This document shows positions 27,256-36,807 of a DNA stretch of 64,000 nt, piece by piece. Position 1 is the stretch's first letter. Each line of letters starts with the position of its first letter. The notes beneath the pieces were generated by a model. That model did not search any database, had not been told where the DNA came from, and saw only the letters and a list, made by a program, of their open reading frames with translations. This DNA is from Halomonas sp. HL-93. Lineage in GTDB: Bacteria > Pseudomonadota > Gammaproteobacteria > Pseudomonadales > Halomonadaceae. The position numbers were made by a program, and so were the translations under genes. The stretch covers positions 3,038,001-3,102,000 of the forward strand of contig NZ_LT593974.1 of assembly GCF_900086985.1 (NCBI RefSeq), read 5' to 3'.

Positions 27256-28770
27256 TCACCCATGAGCACCTATCTTGTCTGGGTGGCTACCAAGTATCAG
27301 AAACACTGCCACAGAAAGCAGGGCGATGAGCATTGCAGCGGCCGTCAACAGAATCGAATGCGTGGTAGAGAATGCCGCCTTCGCGGCCGTGATGAGCGCG
27401 TCAGCCCGGGCTGCGTCGAGCCGTTGCGCCACGACGATGCTGTCGCTGATCGAGCGCGTAGCCTGTGCACCGAGGGCAGACTCCAAGTGTGGAGGCAGCA
27501 CAATGGTTCTGGTGTACACGCTGGTCATGAAAACCCCGAACAAGGTAATGCCAAGCCCACTGCCCAATTCATAGCCGGTGGCTTCCAAAGCCCCCGCCGA
27601 CCCGCCCTTACTGGCATCCACGGCTCCCATGATCGCGATCGAGGATGCCGTCAGACCGATGCTGAGGGTCAGCCCCAGCACGGCCAGCGCTGACGGTACT
27701 GGCCAGCCAGGCGCATGGAGGTCGGCATGCGCCAGATAGGCCAGAGAGGCTGCCGCGAGCGCCATCGACATGCTGGCGACCAGCCGTAAGCCAAACCGGT
27801 TGGACAGATCGCCCGCAACGGGACCACCGACCGCAGCGGCCGCCATGATCGGTACCATGAAAACGCCCGCCTGCAACGGCGTCTTGTCCAGTACATACTG
27901 CAGCTCTTGCGCCAGCGTCAGCTCGACACCTGCCAAGGCGCCGGACGCTACTAGCGCCATCACCATGCCGGCGACGATGGCCGGATGACGAAATAGCGAC
28001 AAATCCAGCATCGGCATCGCCGAACGCAACTGGATACGTGTAAACCAGGCCAGCATCGCCAAACCCAAGGAGAGCACCAACCCTACGCGCCACAGCGGCT
28101 GCCCCGCCCCCACCCCAGACTTGATGCCATAGACCACCGCGATGATACCAACAAGCAGGATCAGGGCCTGACCTAACGCCCATTTTCCTGGTGTCGTATC
28201 CTCGAGGCGTGGCAGCAGTGCATAGGCGACCGGTGCCACCACTAGCATGATGGGCACATTGATGAGGAACACCGAGCCCCACCAGTAATGTTCCAGCAAG
28301 ACGCCGCCAATCAATGGGCCGACTGCCGCACCTGCGGCACCGACCGTTCCCCATAGGCCAAGCGCCATCGCGCGTTCGCGCTCGTCCTCGAAGGTCTTGC
28401 GGATGACGCCCAGAACACAGGGCATGATCATCGATCCTCCCATGGCAAGCAGCACTCGAGCACCGATCAACATGCTGGGTGTCGTCGAGAATGCCGCCAG
28501 TAGCGACGCCACCCCGAACACAACGAGACCGGTCAGCAGCACACGGCGCGTGCCGACGCGATCGGCCAACGTGCCCATCGGCACCAGCAGGCCCGCCATC
28601 AGCAACGGGTAGATGTCGATGATCCACAGCACCTCGGTGCCCGTGGCACCGAGCGCCGGCGTCAGCGAGGGCATGGCGATGTGCAGGATCGTCATGTCGA
28701 TGACAACGGGCAAAAAAGCCAGCATTACGGCAAACAGGACCAGCCAACGTCTTGGGATAGCAAAAAGCAT
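27256..28770 (-). CDS. MFS transporter, DHA2 family (SmvA/QacA-like)
   Basis: 504 residues from the ATG at 28770 (MLFAIPRRWLVLFAVMLAFL), with AAGGA upstream at slightly long spacing; the open frame extends to 28851 inside the outer-membrane-factor gene. About fourteen hydrophobic segments. DHA2 marks: VVIDMTILHIAMPSLTPALG near residue 23, LLVPMGTLADRVGTRRVLLT near 60, GTVGAAGAAVGPLIGGVLLE near 138. Relatives export quaternary ammonium compounds and methyl viologen. It is the last gene of a four-gene efflux operon. Its 3' end abuts the IS5 relic. Confidence 0.88.
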   Translation of the reverse strand: MLFAIPRRWLVLFAVMLAFLPVVIDMTILHIAMPSLTPALGATGTEVLWIIDIYPLLMAGLLVPMGTLADRVGTRRVLLTGLVVFGVASLLAAFSTTPSMLIGARVLLAMGGSMIMPCVLGVIRKTFEDERERAMALGLWGTVGAAGAAVGPLIGGVLLEHYWWGSVFLINVPIMLVVAPVAYALLPRLEDTTPGKWALGQALILLVGIIAVVYGIKSGVGAGQPLWRVGLVLSLGLAMLAWFTRIQLRSAMPMLDLSLFRHPAIVAGMVMALVASGALAGVELTLAQELQYVLDKTPLQAGVFMVPIMAAAAVGGPVAGDLSNRFGLRLVASMSMALAAASLAYLAHADLHAPGWPVPSALAVLGLTLSIGLTASSIAIMGAVDASKGGSAGALEATGYELGSGLGITLFGVFMTSVYTRTIVLPPHLESALGAQATRSISDSIVVAQRLDAARADALITAAKAAFSTTHSILLTAAAMLIALLSVAVFLILGSHPDKIGAHG

Positions 28771-28804
28771 TAGACGGATGGTTCCTTGATGATGGTGGGG
28801 GCCA

Positions 28805-30242
28805 CTATCGACGTCTCCCATCTGATGCGCCTGACGTCGCACTCTGTTCATCGCTCAGGCCGCCGCCAAGCGCCTTGTATAACGCCACCGCATTGCTGAA
28901 TTCGTTGCGGCGCAAATCCAGCAGTGTCTGCCGTGACGCGTATAGCTGGCGTTGGGCATCCAGCCATTCGAGCCGACTTTCGACACCTGACCGGTAACGC
29001 AGATTGGATAGCTCAGCTCGCCGTTCGGCGCTTCCGACAACTCGCGCTTGTGCATCGATTTGACGGGCAAAGGTCTCTCGTCCCGCCAGCCCGTCGGCGA
29101 CTTCCCGGAATGCGATCTGGATGGCACGTTCATACTCGACAACCGCACTCGACTTGCGCACTTCGGAGACTCGCAGCTCGGCACGCAACCGCCCATTCTG
29201 GAACAAGGGTTGAGTGATCTGCGGCGAGAAACTCCAGACACGATGCTGGCCATCGAACAGACCGCTCATGGCCGGGCTGGCATAGCCGAGCGATGCGGTC
29301 AGCGATATACGGGGGAAGAACGCCGCGCGGGCCGCGCCGATGTCGGCATTGGCTGCGACCATCAGTTGCTCCGCCTGCCGAATATCGGGTCGGCGAGTCA
29401 GCAGATCCGATGGCAGTCCTGCGGGCAGCTGCGTCATCACCGGCTGGCCTTCCAGTGGCATGGCTTCAGGCAGGTCGGCCGGCAGTTCCGCGCCGACCAG
29501 TAACCGGAGGGCGTTTCGAGCCTGCCTCACCGCGCGATTTCGGGCTTCCAGATCCGCCTCCGCCGTGGCTACCTGGCCTTCCGCCTGCACCACTTCCAGT
29601 TCACCGGTCTGCCGGGCCTGCCTGAGCAAGCGGGCCAGTTCCAGCGATTGCCGCCAATCCGCCAGCGTCCGTTCGGCAAGGTCGCGCTGTTCCAGGGCCA
29701 GTCGTTCAGTGAGATAGGCGTCAGCGACGGCCGCGACCAGCGAAATACGGGCCGCGCGACGCCCCTCCTCGCTGGCTAGATAGCGCGCCAGGGCAGCTTG
29801 CGACAGGGCCCGCACCCGGCCGAACAGGTCGACTTCGAATACGCTCAAGCCGACATTCACGCCTACCTGTTCAGTCACAATGGATGACTGAGCCGGCGTC
29901 GTTTCTCCATTGGCCGCAGTACGCTGGCGCGTGCCGCTGCCGGTAGCCTCAATGCTGGGCAAAACGGCAGCGTGCTGAATACGGTACCGGGCCTGTACGG
30001 ACTCGACGTTCAGCGTCGCCAGGCGCAAATCCCGGTTATTGTGCAATGCCAGCTCGATCAGGCGCTGCAAGCGCGGATCTCGGAACATCGTGCGCCACCC
30101 GATATCGCTCGCTTGCACGGACGCGTTTTCAGATGATGCCACTGGAAAGGCGTCCGGCACGGGTGGCGCCGGTTCGATCAATTCCGGTGTCAGTGAGCAT
30201 CCCGACAGAGCCAGCACGATGGGAAGAATCAAGCGCCGCATG
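28805..30242 (-). CDS. Outer-membrane factor lipoprotein (NodT/OprM family)
   Basis: 478 residues from the ATG at 30242 (MRRLILPIVLALSGCSLTPE), giving a lipobox LALSGC with the acylated cysteine. Two OEP repeats follow: DIGWRTMFRDPRLQRLIELA near residue 44, and LTRRPDIRQAEQLMVAANAD with IGAARAAFFPRISLTASLGY in the second half. It forms the trimeric channel for the RND pump encoded 4 bp upstream. The ORF can be extended to 30307, but that would overlap the permease and lose the signal. It could also serve the incomplete RND pair at 11139-15355. Confidence 0.9.
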
Positions 30243-30245
30243 GCA

Positions 30246-33200
30246 TCAACGTTCCTTGTCATTATGGGGTTGCAATGATCCGGTGCGACGGGAAGAACGC
30301 CACTCATTGAAGCGTTCCTGAAGGCCCATCACGAACACGAAGAACACCGGAACAAAGAGGATCACCAGCAGCGTTCCGCTGACCATGCCGCCGAACACGC
30401 CCGTGCCTATTGCATGTTGGGTTTTGGCGCTGGCGCCAAACGCAACCATCAACGGCACCACCCCAAGACCGAAAGCGAGGGAGGTCATGAGAATCGGGCG
30501 CAGGCGCAGTCTGGCGGCCTCTACCGCCGCTTCCATCAATCCACTACCTTGCTCACGCAGCTGTTTCGCGAACTCCACGATCAGGATCGCGTTCTTGGTG
30601 GACAAGCCGATCACGGTGACCATCCCGACCTTGAAAAAGACATCGTTGGGCAGGTCGCGCAGCAACATGGCAACCACCGCCCCCAGCAGACCCAGCGGCA
30701 CCACCAGGATGACCGACAGCGGAATGGACCAGCTCTCATAAAGAGCGGCCAACACCAGAAATACCGCCAGGATCGACAGCGCAACCAGCATCGGCGCCTG
30801 GGCAGCGGACTGCCGTTCCTGAAGAGACTGCCCCGTCCAGGCCACGGCGAAACCGGGCGGCAGTTGCTGGGCCAGACGCTCCATTTCAGCCATCGCTTCC
30901 CCTGTGGAGGTGCCCGCCGCCGCACTGCCGGAAATGCTGGCGGCGGGATAGCCCAGGTAGCGCACCATTTGCAGCGGCGTTTCGTCCCACACTGGCATGA
31001 CCATCTCTGACAAGGGCACCATGTCTCCCCTGCTGTTTCGTACCTGCAGCTTGAGCACGTCGTCGACCTGCATGCGTGCGGCCGCATCCGCTTGCATAAT
31101 CACCTGCTGCATCCGGCCCTCATTCGGAAAATCGTTGATGTAGGACGACCCCATCGCGGTCGACAGAATTTCACTGATGTTCGCGAACGAGACGCCGAGC
31201 GCTTCGGCCTTCTGGCGATCGATATCAAGACGAATGCTCGCTCCCTCGGGAAGCCCGTCGGAATAGACGTCGCTGACTGCCTTGCTGTGCGCCGCCAGTT
31301 CAAGAAGCTTCGTCTCGGCAGCCTTGAGGGCCGCCGGCCCCTGGTTGCGCCGGTCCTGCAGGAACATCGTGAAACCGGATTTGGTGCCCAGTTCATCGAT
31401 GGCCGGCGGCAACATGCTCATCACCGTCCCTTCGTTCAGTTCACCCATGGCTTGTTGCGCCAGTTCCGCTTCGCCCGCCGCCGTGGCGCCGTCGCGCTGT
31501 CCCCAGTCCTTTAGGGTGGTGAACGCCAACGCCGTATTCGCGCCGGACCCCGAGAACCCGAAGCCCAGAATCGACATATTCCCGTCCACCGCAGGGCGCG
31601 ACATCACGTACGACTCATACGCCTTGACCACGTCCAGGGTACGCTCGCTTGTGGCATTGGCGGGCAACTGGATGCTGGTCATGAAATAGCCTTGATCCTC
31701 TTCCGGCAGAAAAGCCGAAGGCAACTGACGGAAGGCGAACACCAGCACGCCCGCGATGACCACAAACACCAGCATGACCCGACCGCTGCGGGCGACCAGC
31801 CTCCCCACACGCGATTCGTAACGGCCGGTCATACGATCAAGCGCCTGGTTGAACCAGCCGAAGAAACCGCCTTTGTCGTGGTGCCCCGGCTCAATGGGCT
31901 TGAGAAGGCTCGCGCACAGTGCCGGCGTCAACGTCAGGGCCAGAAACGCCGAGAACAGAATCGAGACCCCCATCGCCAGCGCGAATTGCTTGTAGATCGC
32001 GCCCACCGAGCCACTCGAAAAGGCCATGGGAATGAACACCACCGTCAGTACCAGCGTGATGCCCACCACCGCGCCAGTGATTTCCTTCATCGCCTTGATG
32101 GTGGCGTCCTTTGGCGACAACCTTTCCTTGGCCATGATGCGCTCGACGTTCTCGACCACCACGATCGCGTCATCGACGATGATGCCAATCGCCAACACCA
32201 TGCCGAACATCGTCAGGACGTTGATCGAGAAACCCGCCAGCAGCATTACCGTGAACGTCCCCAGCAACGCGATCGGCGCCACCAGCGCAGGGATCAGCGT
32301 GTAACGGATCTTCTGCAGGAACAGCAACATCACCAGAAAGACCAGCACCATCGCCTCGACGAGGGTATGGATGACCTTCTCGATGGAAACCTTGACGAAC
32401 GGAGCCGTATTGAAGGGAATCGAATAGTTCATGCCCGCCGGCAAGCTTTGACTTAACTCGGCGAGCCGAGCCTGTACACCTTCGGCGGTACGGACCGCAT
32501 TGGCGCCGGGTGCCAGCTGTACAGCCGCTGCCGTGGCCGGCTGGCCATCCTCGCGATTGGAAAAACCGTAGGATTGGGCGCCCAACTCAATGCGAGCCAC
32601 ATCACCCAAGACCACTTTGGAACCGTCGACATTCGCGCGAAGGACGATGGCGGCGAACGCTTCCGGCGTCTTCAATTGCCCTTGCGCGGTCAACAGCGTG
32701 GTGACTTTTTGTCCTGGCACGGCCGGAGACGTCCCCATACTGCCCGGCACGATCTGTGCGTTCTGCTCCTTGATCGCATCGGAGAGATCGTTGACCGACA
32801 AGTCATAAGCAATCAGCTTGTCCGGGTCTATCCAAATCCGCATCGCCTGCTCGGCACCGAACAGCTGCACACGACCGACTCCGTCGATGCGTCGCAACTC
32901 CTCGACGATATTGCGTGCCATATAATCGTTGAGAGCGAGCTCATCAAAACGGCCATCATCGGAATTCAGCCCCACGATCATCAGAAAACTGGATGACGCC
33001 GATTCGACGCTCAGCCCATCCTGTCGAACCGCTTGCGGTAACCGAGGCTCGATCGCCTTGAGCTTGTTCTGCACATCCACTTGCGCCAGCTCCGGGTCGG
33101 TGCCTGGCTTGAAGGTGGCGGTAACAGACGCCGAGCCGGAAGAATCCGCCGACGACTCGAAGTACAGCAGCTTCTTGACGCTGGACAGTTCACGTTCGAT

Positions 33201-33392
33201 GAGACCGAGCACGGCATCGTTCATGGTCTTCGGCGTGGCACCAGGATAAGTCGCGGTGATGGTCACCGAAGGAGGCGCGACCGAGGGGTAGTGAGAGACC
33301 GGCAACTTCGGAATGGCCATCACGCCCAGCAAAACGATGAACAGCGCGACCACCCATGCAAAGACCGGACGCTGGATAAAAAACTGCGGCAT
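30246..33392 (-). CDS. RND multidrug efflux permease, HAE1 family (AcrB/AdeB-like)
   Basis: 1048 residues, the AcrB length. N-terminus MPQFFIQRPVFAWVVALFIV, then KLPVSHYPSVAPPSVTITAT and the SSVKKLLYFESSADSSGSAS stretch. Transmembrane helix 4 carries GMVLAIGIIVDDAIVVVENV with the two proton-relay aspartates; the second half has GMVTVIGLSTKNAILIVEFA. It captures amphiphilic drugs from the periplasm. Located between the adaptor (18 bp upstream) and the outer-membrane factor (3 bp downstream), so a full tripartite pump is encoded. Confidence 0.95.
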   Translation of the reverse strand: MPQFFIQRPVFAWVVALFIVLLGVMAIPKLPVSHYPSVAPPSVTITATYPGATPKTMNDAVLGLIERELSSVKKLLYFESSADSSGSASVTATFKPGTDPELAQVDVQNKLKAIEPRLPQAVRQDGLSVESASSSFLMIVGLNSDDGRFDELALNDYMARNIVEELRRIDGVGRVQLFGAEQAMRIWIDPDKLIAYDLSVNDLSDAIKEQNAQIVPGSMGTSPAVPGQKVTTLLTAQGQLKTPEAFAAIVLRANVDGSKVVLGDVARIELGAQSYGFSNREDGQPATAAAVQLAPGANAVRTAEGVQARLAELSQSLPAGMNYSIPFNTAPFVKVSIEKVIHTLVEAMVLVFLVMLLFLQKIRYTLIPALVAPIALLGTFTVMLLAGFSINVLTMFGMVLAIGIIVDDAIVVVENVERIMAKERLSPKDATIKAMKEITGAVVGITLVLTVVFIPMAFSSGSVGAIYKQFALAMGVSILFSAFLALTLTPALCASLLKPIEPGHHDKGGFFGWFNQALDRMTGRYESRVGRLVARSGRVMLVFVVIAGVLVFAFRQLPSAFLPEEDQGYFMTSIQLPANATSERTLDVVKAYESYVMSRPAVDGNMSILGFGFSGSGANTALAFTTLKDWGQRDGATAAGEAELAQQAMGELNEGTVMSMLPPAIDELGTKSGFTMFLQDRRNQGPAALKAAETKLLELAAHSKAVSDVYSDGLPEGASIRLDIDRQKAEALGVSFANISEILSTAMGSSYINDFPNEGRMQQVIMQADAAARMQVDDVLKLQVRNSRGDMVPLSEMVMPVWDETPLQMVRYLGYPAASISGSAAAGTSTGEAMAEMERLAQQLPPGFAVAWTGQSLQERQSAAQAPMLVALSILAVFLVLAALYESWSIPLSVILVVPLGLLGAVVAMLLRDLPNDVFFKVGMVTVIGLSTKNAILIVEFAKQLREQGSGLMEAAVEAARLRLRPILMTSLAFGLGVVPLMVAFGASAKTQHAIGTGVFGGMVSGTLLVILFVPVFFVFVMGLQERFNEWRSSRRTGSLQPHNDKER

Positions 33393-33410
33393 TTCGAGTA
33401 CTCCGAAAAC

Positions 33411-34571
33411 TCAGAAAGAGGATGCCGCCGAGGCACTCGGTGACACGGACATCTTCACGTCGCGGGCGTTGACACGGATGCCGTCGGAAAGACGCGCCGT
33501 CCCCTCGACCACGACGTTTTGCCCTTCTTTCAGTCCCGACCGAACCCGATAGCTCCCATTCGTCAACTCCCCAAGTTGCACCGCCACCATTTTCACCGTA
33601 TCGCCGGCATCGACCACCCAAACGTAGGGCTTCCCCCCGATCCGCACCACGGACTGTTGCGGCACCGTCAACGCATTGGCATAGCTTGCAGAGGGCACCC
33701 GGGCGCGCACGAACATACCGGGGAGAAGACGATGCTGCGGGTTGTCCACAATCACACGCAGCAAGACACCTCCCGTACTGGCATCCACGTTGATACTCGA
33801 AAAGAGAACGCGTCCGGTGACATCGTAGGGCGTGCCATTGCTACGCAAGATGTTGACCGGTAGCCCTTTTTCGAGGGAGGCGTGCGTCGCTAGCGTGTCT
33901 TGTAGCGTTTCGAGCGAGGAAGCCGGGCGCTGAATATCGACATACACCTTATCGATCTGCTGTACACGGGCCATTGGCTTACTATCGCTGCTGGCGACAA
34001 GCGCACCCTCCGTGACCAGTTCCTGGTCGATGCGCCCGGCAATGGGCGATTTCACCGTGGAGAATTCCAGGTCGAGACGGCGGCGCGACAGCGTGGCGCG
34101 CGCCTCGGCAACGTCAGCGGCTGCCGTCTGACGTTTGGATACGGCATCGTCATAGACCTGACGGCTGATCGCCTCTGCCCTGACAAGGGGCTCCAGTCGG
34201 GCAGCGTGCTTACGTGCACTCGCCAGCTCGGCCTCGGCTTTCTGCAAGGCCGCTTCCGCGGTTTCCACCTCGGCACGGAACGGCGCCGGGTTGATTTCGA
34301 ACAATGGCTGACCGGCTCGTACGCCTTCCCCCTGTTCAAAAAGTCGGCGCTGAACGATCCCGCTGACCTGAGGGCGAATTTCCGCCAGGCGAAAGGGTGC
34401 CACCCGGGCCGGCAAGTCCTCGGTCAGCTCCAGGCTGACAGGCGCTATCGTGACGATGGAGACGCGGGGAGGAGGTGAATCGACTTCCTGCCCAGCAGGC
34501 CCGCAACCGACCAAAACGGCCAGCAACATGGCACAGAAGACAAAATTCCGGCATAAATGTCGGATTTTCAT
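33411..34571 (-). CDS. RND efflux periplasmic adaptor (MexA/AdeA-like lipoprotein)
   Basis: 386 residues from the ATG at 34571 (AAGGAG eight bases upstream); the frame opens at 34613. Signal MKIRHLCRNFVFCAMLLAVL with lipobox LVGC. Domains in order: lipoyl (RLAEIRPQVSGIVQRRLFEQ, GVRAGQPLFEINPAPFRAEV), coiled-coil hairpin about 105-170, beta-barrel (SIAGRI-type loop seen as KSPIAGRIDQELVTEGALV), membrane-proximal domain. It starts the minus-strand operon and is divergent from the two-component genes at 34712. Confidence 0.92.
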   Translation of the reverse strand: MKIRHLCRNFVFCAMLLAVLVGCGPAGQEVDSPPPRVSIVTIAPVSLELTEDLPARVAPFRLAEIRPQVSGIVQRRLFEQGEGVRAGQPLFEINPAPFRAEVETAEAALQKAEAELASARKHAARLEPLVRAEAISRQVYDDAVSKRQTAAADVAEARATLSRRRLDLEFSTVKSPIAGRIDQELVTEGALVASSDSKPMARVQQIDKVYVDIQRPASSLETLQDTLATHASLEKGLPVNILRSNGTPYDVTGRVLFSSINVDASTGGVLLRVIVDNPQHRLLPGMFVRARVPSASYANALTVPQQSVVRIGGKPYVWVVDAGDTVKMVAVQLGELTNGSYRVRSGLKEGQNVVVEGTARLSDGIRVNARDVKMSVSPSASAASSF

Positions 34572-34711
34572 GGATTTATCTCCTTCAGGCACGGGCAGAC
34601 TTTCTGCCTGCAAATGGCATGAAGGGAACTATATCCATGAGGAATGGCGTTTACGTCGATATTGTGTGTAGATACGATGGAGATAATAATAAATCTTTTA
34701 TCGGGCTCTCC

Positions 34712-35446
34712 ATGACCACCACGAATCAGCTATCCTCTGCCTCGTCCGACTCCCAAGCCCTGGTTCTCATCGCCGAAGACGAGCCTGAGATCGCCGATAT
34801 TCTACAGGCCTACCTGAGACGTGCGGGGCTGCGGACCCTTTGCGCCGAAGATGGACGTAAGGCATTGCAGATGCACTTATCCATGAAACCGGATATCGTG
34901 CTGCTTGATGTGAAAATGCCGAAACTGGATGGCTGGCAGGTGCTGTCGGAGATTCGCCATCGTGGAGGAACCCCTGTCATCATGTTGACCGCGATGGATC
35001 AGGATATCGACAAACTGATGGGCCTGCGTTGCGGTGCCGATGACTATGTCGTCAAGCCATTCAATCCAGCCGAAGTCGTCGCCCGCACTCAGGCAGTATT
35101 AAGGCGCACCATGGGTGATGATGGTCACCAGCCTAGTATCCTGAGAGTCGCCCCCTTCGAAATCGACCTGGACCAGCATGAAGCCTGCGTACAGGTGGCG
35201 GACGAGTTGCACAGCCTCCCACTGACGCTCACCGAATTCAGATTATTGACACATCTTGCGCGTTCACCCAAGAAAGTGTGCACCCGCGCCGAGCTATTGG
35301 CTGCCTGTCTGCCCGAAGGCGATGCGCTCGAGCGCACGGTAGATAGCCATATAAGCAAGCTGCGTAAAAAACTGGAAGAACTCGGATTGAAAGGTATTCC
35401 CGTCGGCATACGCGGTGTCGGGTACCGCCTGTGGAGTGCGGAATGA
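34712..35446 (+). CDS. OmpR-family response regulator (AdeR/BaeR-like)
   Basis: 244 residues from the ATG at 34712 (weak ribosome site; the frame is open upstream to 34475, with an ATG at 34637). Receiver: LIAEDEPEIADILQAYLRRA, phospho-aspartate in IVLLDVKMPKLDGW (about residue 67), VIMLTAMD and YVVKPFNP. Winged helix: SLPLTLTEFRLLTHLARSPK, then DSHISKLRKKL and GIRGVGYRLW. Divergent from the RND operon, as adeRS is from adeABC in Acinetobacter, so it probably activates the pump. Confidence 0.92.
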   Translation: MTTTNQLSSASSDSQALVLIAEDEPEIADILQAYLRRAGLRTLCAEDGRKALQMHLSMKPDIVLLDVKMPKLDGWQVLSEIRHRGGTPVIMLTAMDQDIDKLMGLRCGADDYVVKPFNPAEVVARTQAVLRRTMGDDGHQPSILRVAPFEIDLDQHEACVQVADELHSLPLTLTEFRLLTHLARSPKKVCTRAELLAACLPEGDALERTVDSHISKLRKKLEELGLKGIPVGIRGVGYRLWSAE

Positions 35447-36522
35447 AACTCATTGGATTGAGCCGCACAATCGCGTTGACAATGGCAGCGATGGCTTTTG
35501 GCATAACGCTGTTAGTCGTGGTGACCTCTTATGTTTTCTATTTCATTACCTTCCGTTTTTGGCAGGGGTCGATTAACGAACCCAACATGTTCCCGTCGGG
35601 GCTAGAGTGGGCTTGGCTCGTTAGCACTACGCTGGTTGGGCTGGCGTTCGCCGTGATAGTGGGCATGCACTTGGCACGTCGCATTCTGGTTCCCCTAAAC
35701 TCCGTAACAGAAAGCATGCGCCGCGTCGCGCAAGGCAACCTGGACGTACGCGCCACGACGGGTGATCGCTCGTTAGGCGAAGCCGCCGTGTTAGCCAACG
35801 ACTTCAATGCCTTGGCAGACCAATTACAGCGAATGTCCAAGGAAATGACATTCTGGAATGCGGCCATTGCTCATGAGCTGCGTACGCCCGTTACTATTTT
35901 ACGCGGACGCCTACAGGGCTTGGCAGAAGGTGTATTCCCTCCCGAAAAACCCCAGTTTCTGAGCCTTCTTACCCAAATCGACGGCATGGCACAACTGATT
36001 GAAGACCTTCGCGCCGTAAGCTTGGCCGAAAGCGGCCATCTAAACCTTGAGGTCAAGAAATGTGATCTTTCGACTGACATTGAATCAGTCGTAGAATTTT
36101 GTAGACATGCCCTAAACGCATCAAATCATTATCCAATTCTTGATCTGCAATCTAGCGCTGTGTACTGCGATCCTGTCCGTATTCGTCAGGCATTGCTTGC
36201 ACTGCTGGAAAACGCTCGCCAGCATGCATCACCAGGGTCGCTTATCATCCAAACGCGCCAGGATGACGGGGGGTATGTGTTGCGTGTTGTGGATTCTGGC
36301 CCGGGGATTCCTCAGGAATATGCCTCTCATATTTTCACGGCATTCCGGCACGCACGGGAGACTGGCAGTGGCATGCCAAGCGACACGCGAGGAAGTGGGC
36401 TCGGATTGGCGGTGGTGGCGGCTATTGCAAGCGCCCACCGTGGCGAGGCCAGATGTTATCCCTCTGATGAGGGGGGATCTTGTTTCGAATTGCGCTGGCC
36501 TACTCCATCACATAGGGCGTGA
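35443..36522 (+). CDS. Sensor histidine kinase (AdeS/BaeS-like)
   Basis: 359 residues; the ATG at 35443 overlaps the regulator stop (ATGA). Two transmembrane helices (about 9-32 and 60-82) enclose a short, roughly 25-residue periplasmic loop, then HAMP (RRILVPLNSVTESMRRVAQG). Histidine box: NAAIAHELRTPVTILRGRLQ; N box LLALLENARQHASPG; ATP lid GSGLGLAVVAAIASAHRGEA. The short sensor loop suggests that membrane perturbation or a pump substrate within the bilayer is sensed. Followed at once by a cupin relic. Confidence 0.92.
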   Translation: MKLIGLSRTIALTMAAMAFGITLLVVVTSYVFYFITFRFWQGSINEPNMFPSGLEWAWLVSTTLVGLAFAVIVGMHLARRILVPLNSVTESMRRVAQGNLDVRATTGDRSLGEAAVLANDFNALADQLQRMSKEMTFWNAAIAHELRTPVTILRGRLQGLAEGVFPPEKPQFLSLLTQIDGMAQLIEDLRAVSLAESGHLNLEVKKCDLSTDIESVVEFCRHALNASNHYPILDLQSSAVYCDPVRIRQALLALLENARQHASPGSLIIQTRQDDGGYVLRVVDSGPGIPQEYASHIFTAFRHARETGSGMPSDTRGSGLGLAVVAAIASAHRGEARCYPSDEGGSCFELRWPTPSHRA

Positions 36523-36544
36523 TGACATAGCGCGTGATTGCTGA

Positions 36545-36700
36545 ATGGTTGGCACCTATCCACCAGGCCAAAAGCCGGAAATAGAGCGCGGCGACCCCGC
36601 ACAGCTTGCGGCAGCAAAAGACCGGGTGGCTGCCGTTGGCTTACCCGAGGATTATCCGGTAGGTGGGTCTCTAGCAGAGTTGTGGGGGAAAGCTATTTAG
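36545..36700 (+). pseudogene. 3' relic of a cupin gene
   Basis: The frame from ATG 36545 reads MVGTYPPGQKPEIERGDPAQ and ends PVGGSLAELWGKAI and TAG. The intact cupin at 25668 has MVGAYPPGQKPEIERGDPEQ and PVGGSLTSLW at the same place, so these 51 codons are the tail of a paralogue. The cupin fold itself (first 120 codons) is missing. The identity begins at a methionine codon by chance; there is no ribosome site. Confidence 0.88.
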
Positions 36701-36807
36701 AATACAAGGCCCTGCAGACAAGTACCCACTGAACCCTCACTTATCGCCCCCTCTGCTGTCCGGTACACGGCCGTTGCCTAGGCAGAGCGATGCTTCGCAA
36801 CGTGGTA

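Noticed and set aside
27608..28747. 379-codon minus-strand frame inside the DHA2 transporter
   Set aside because: Different frame of the same strand, rich in R, C, H and A; the membrane protein frame is clearly the real one.
31692..32456. 254-codon plus-strand frame opposite the RND permease
   Set aside because: Low-complexity H/Q/R-rich translation typical of antisense to a GC-rich gene.
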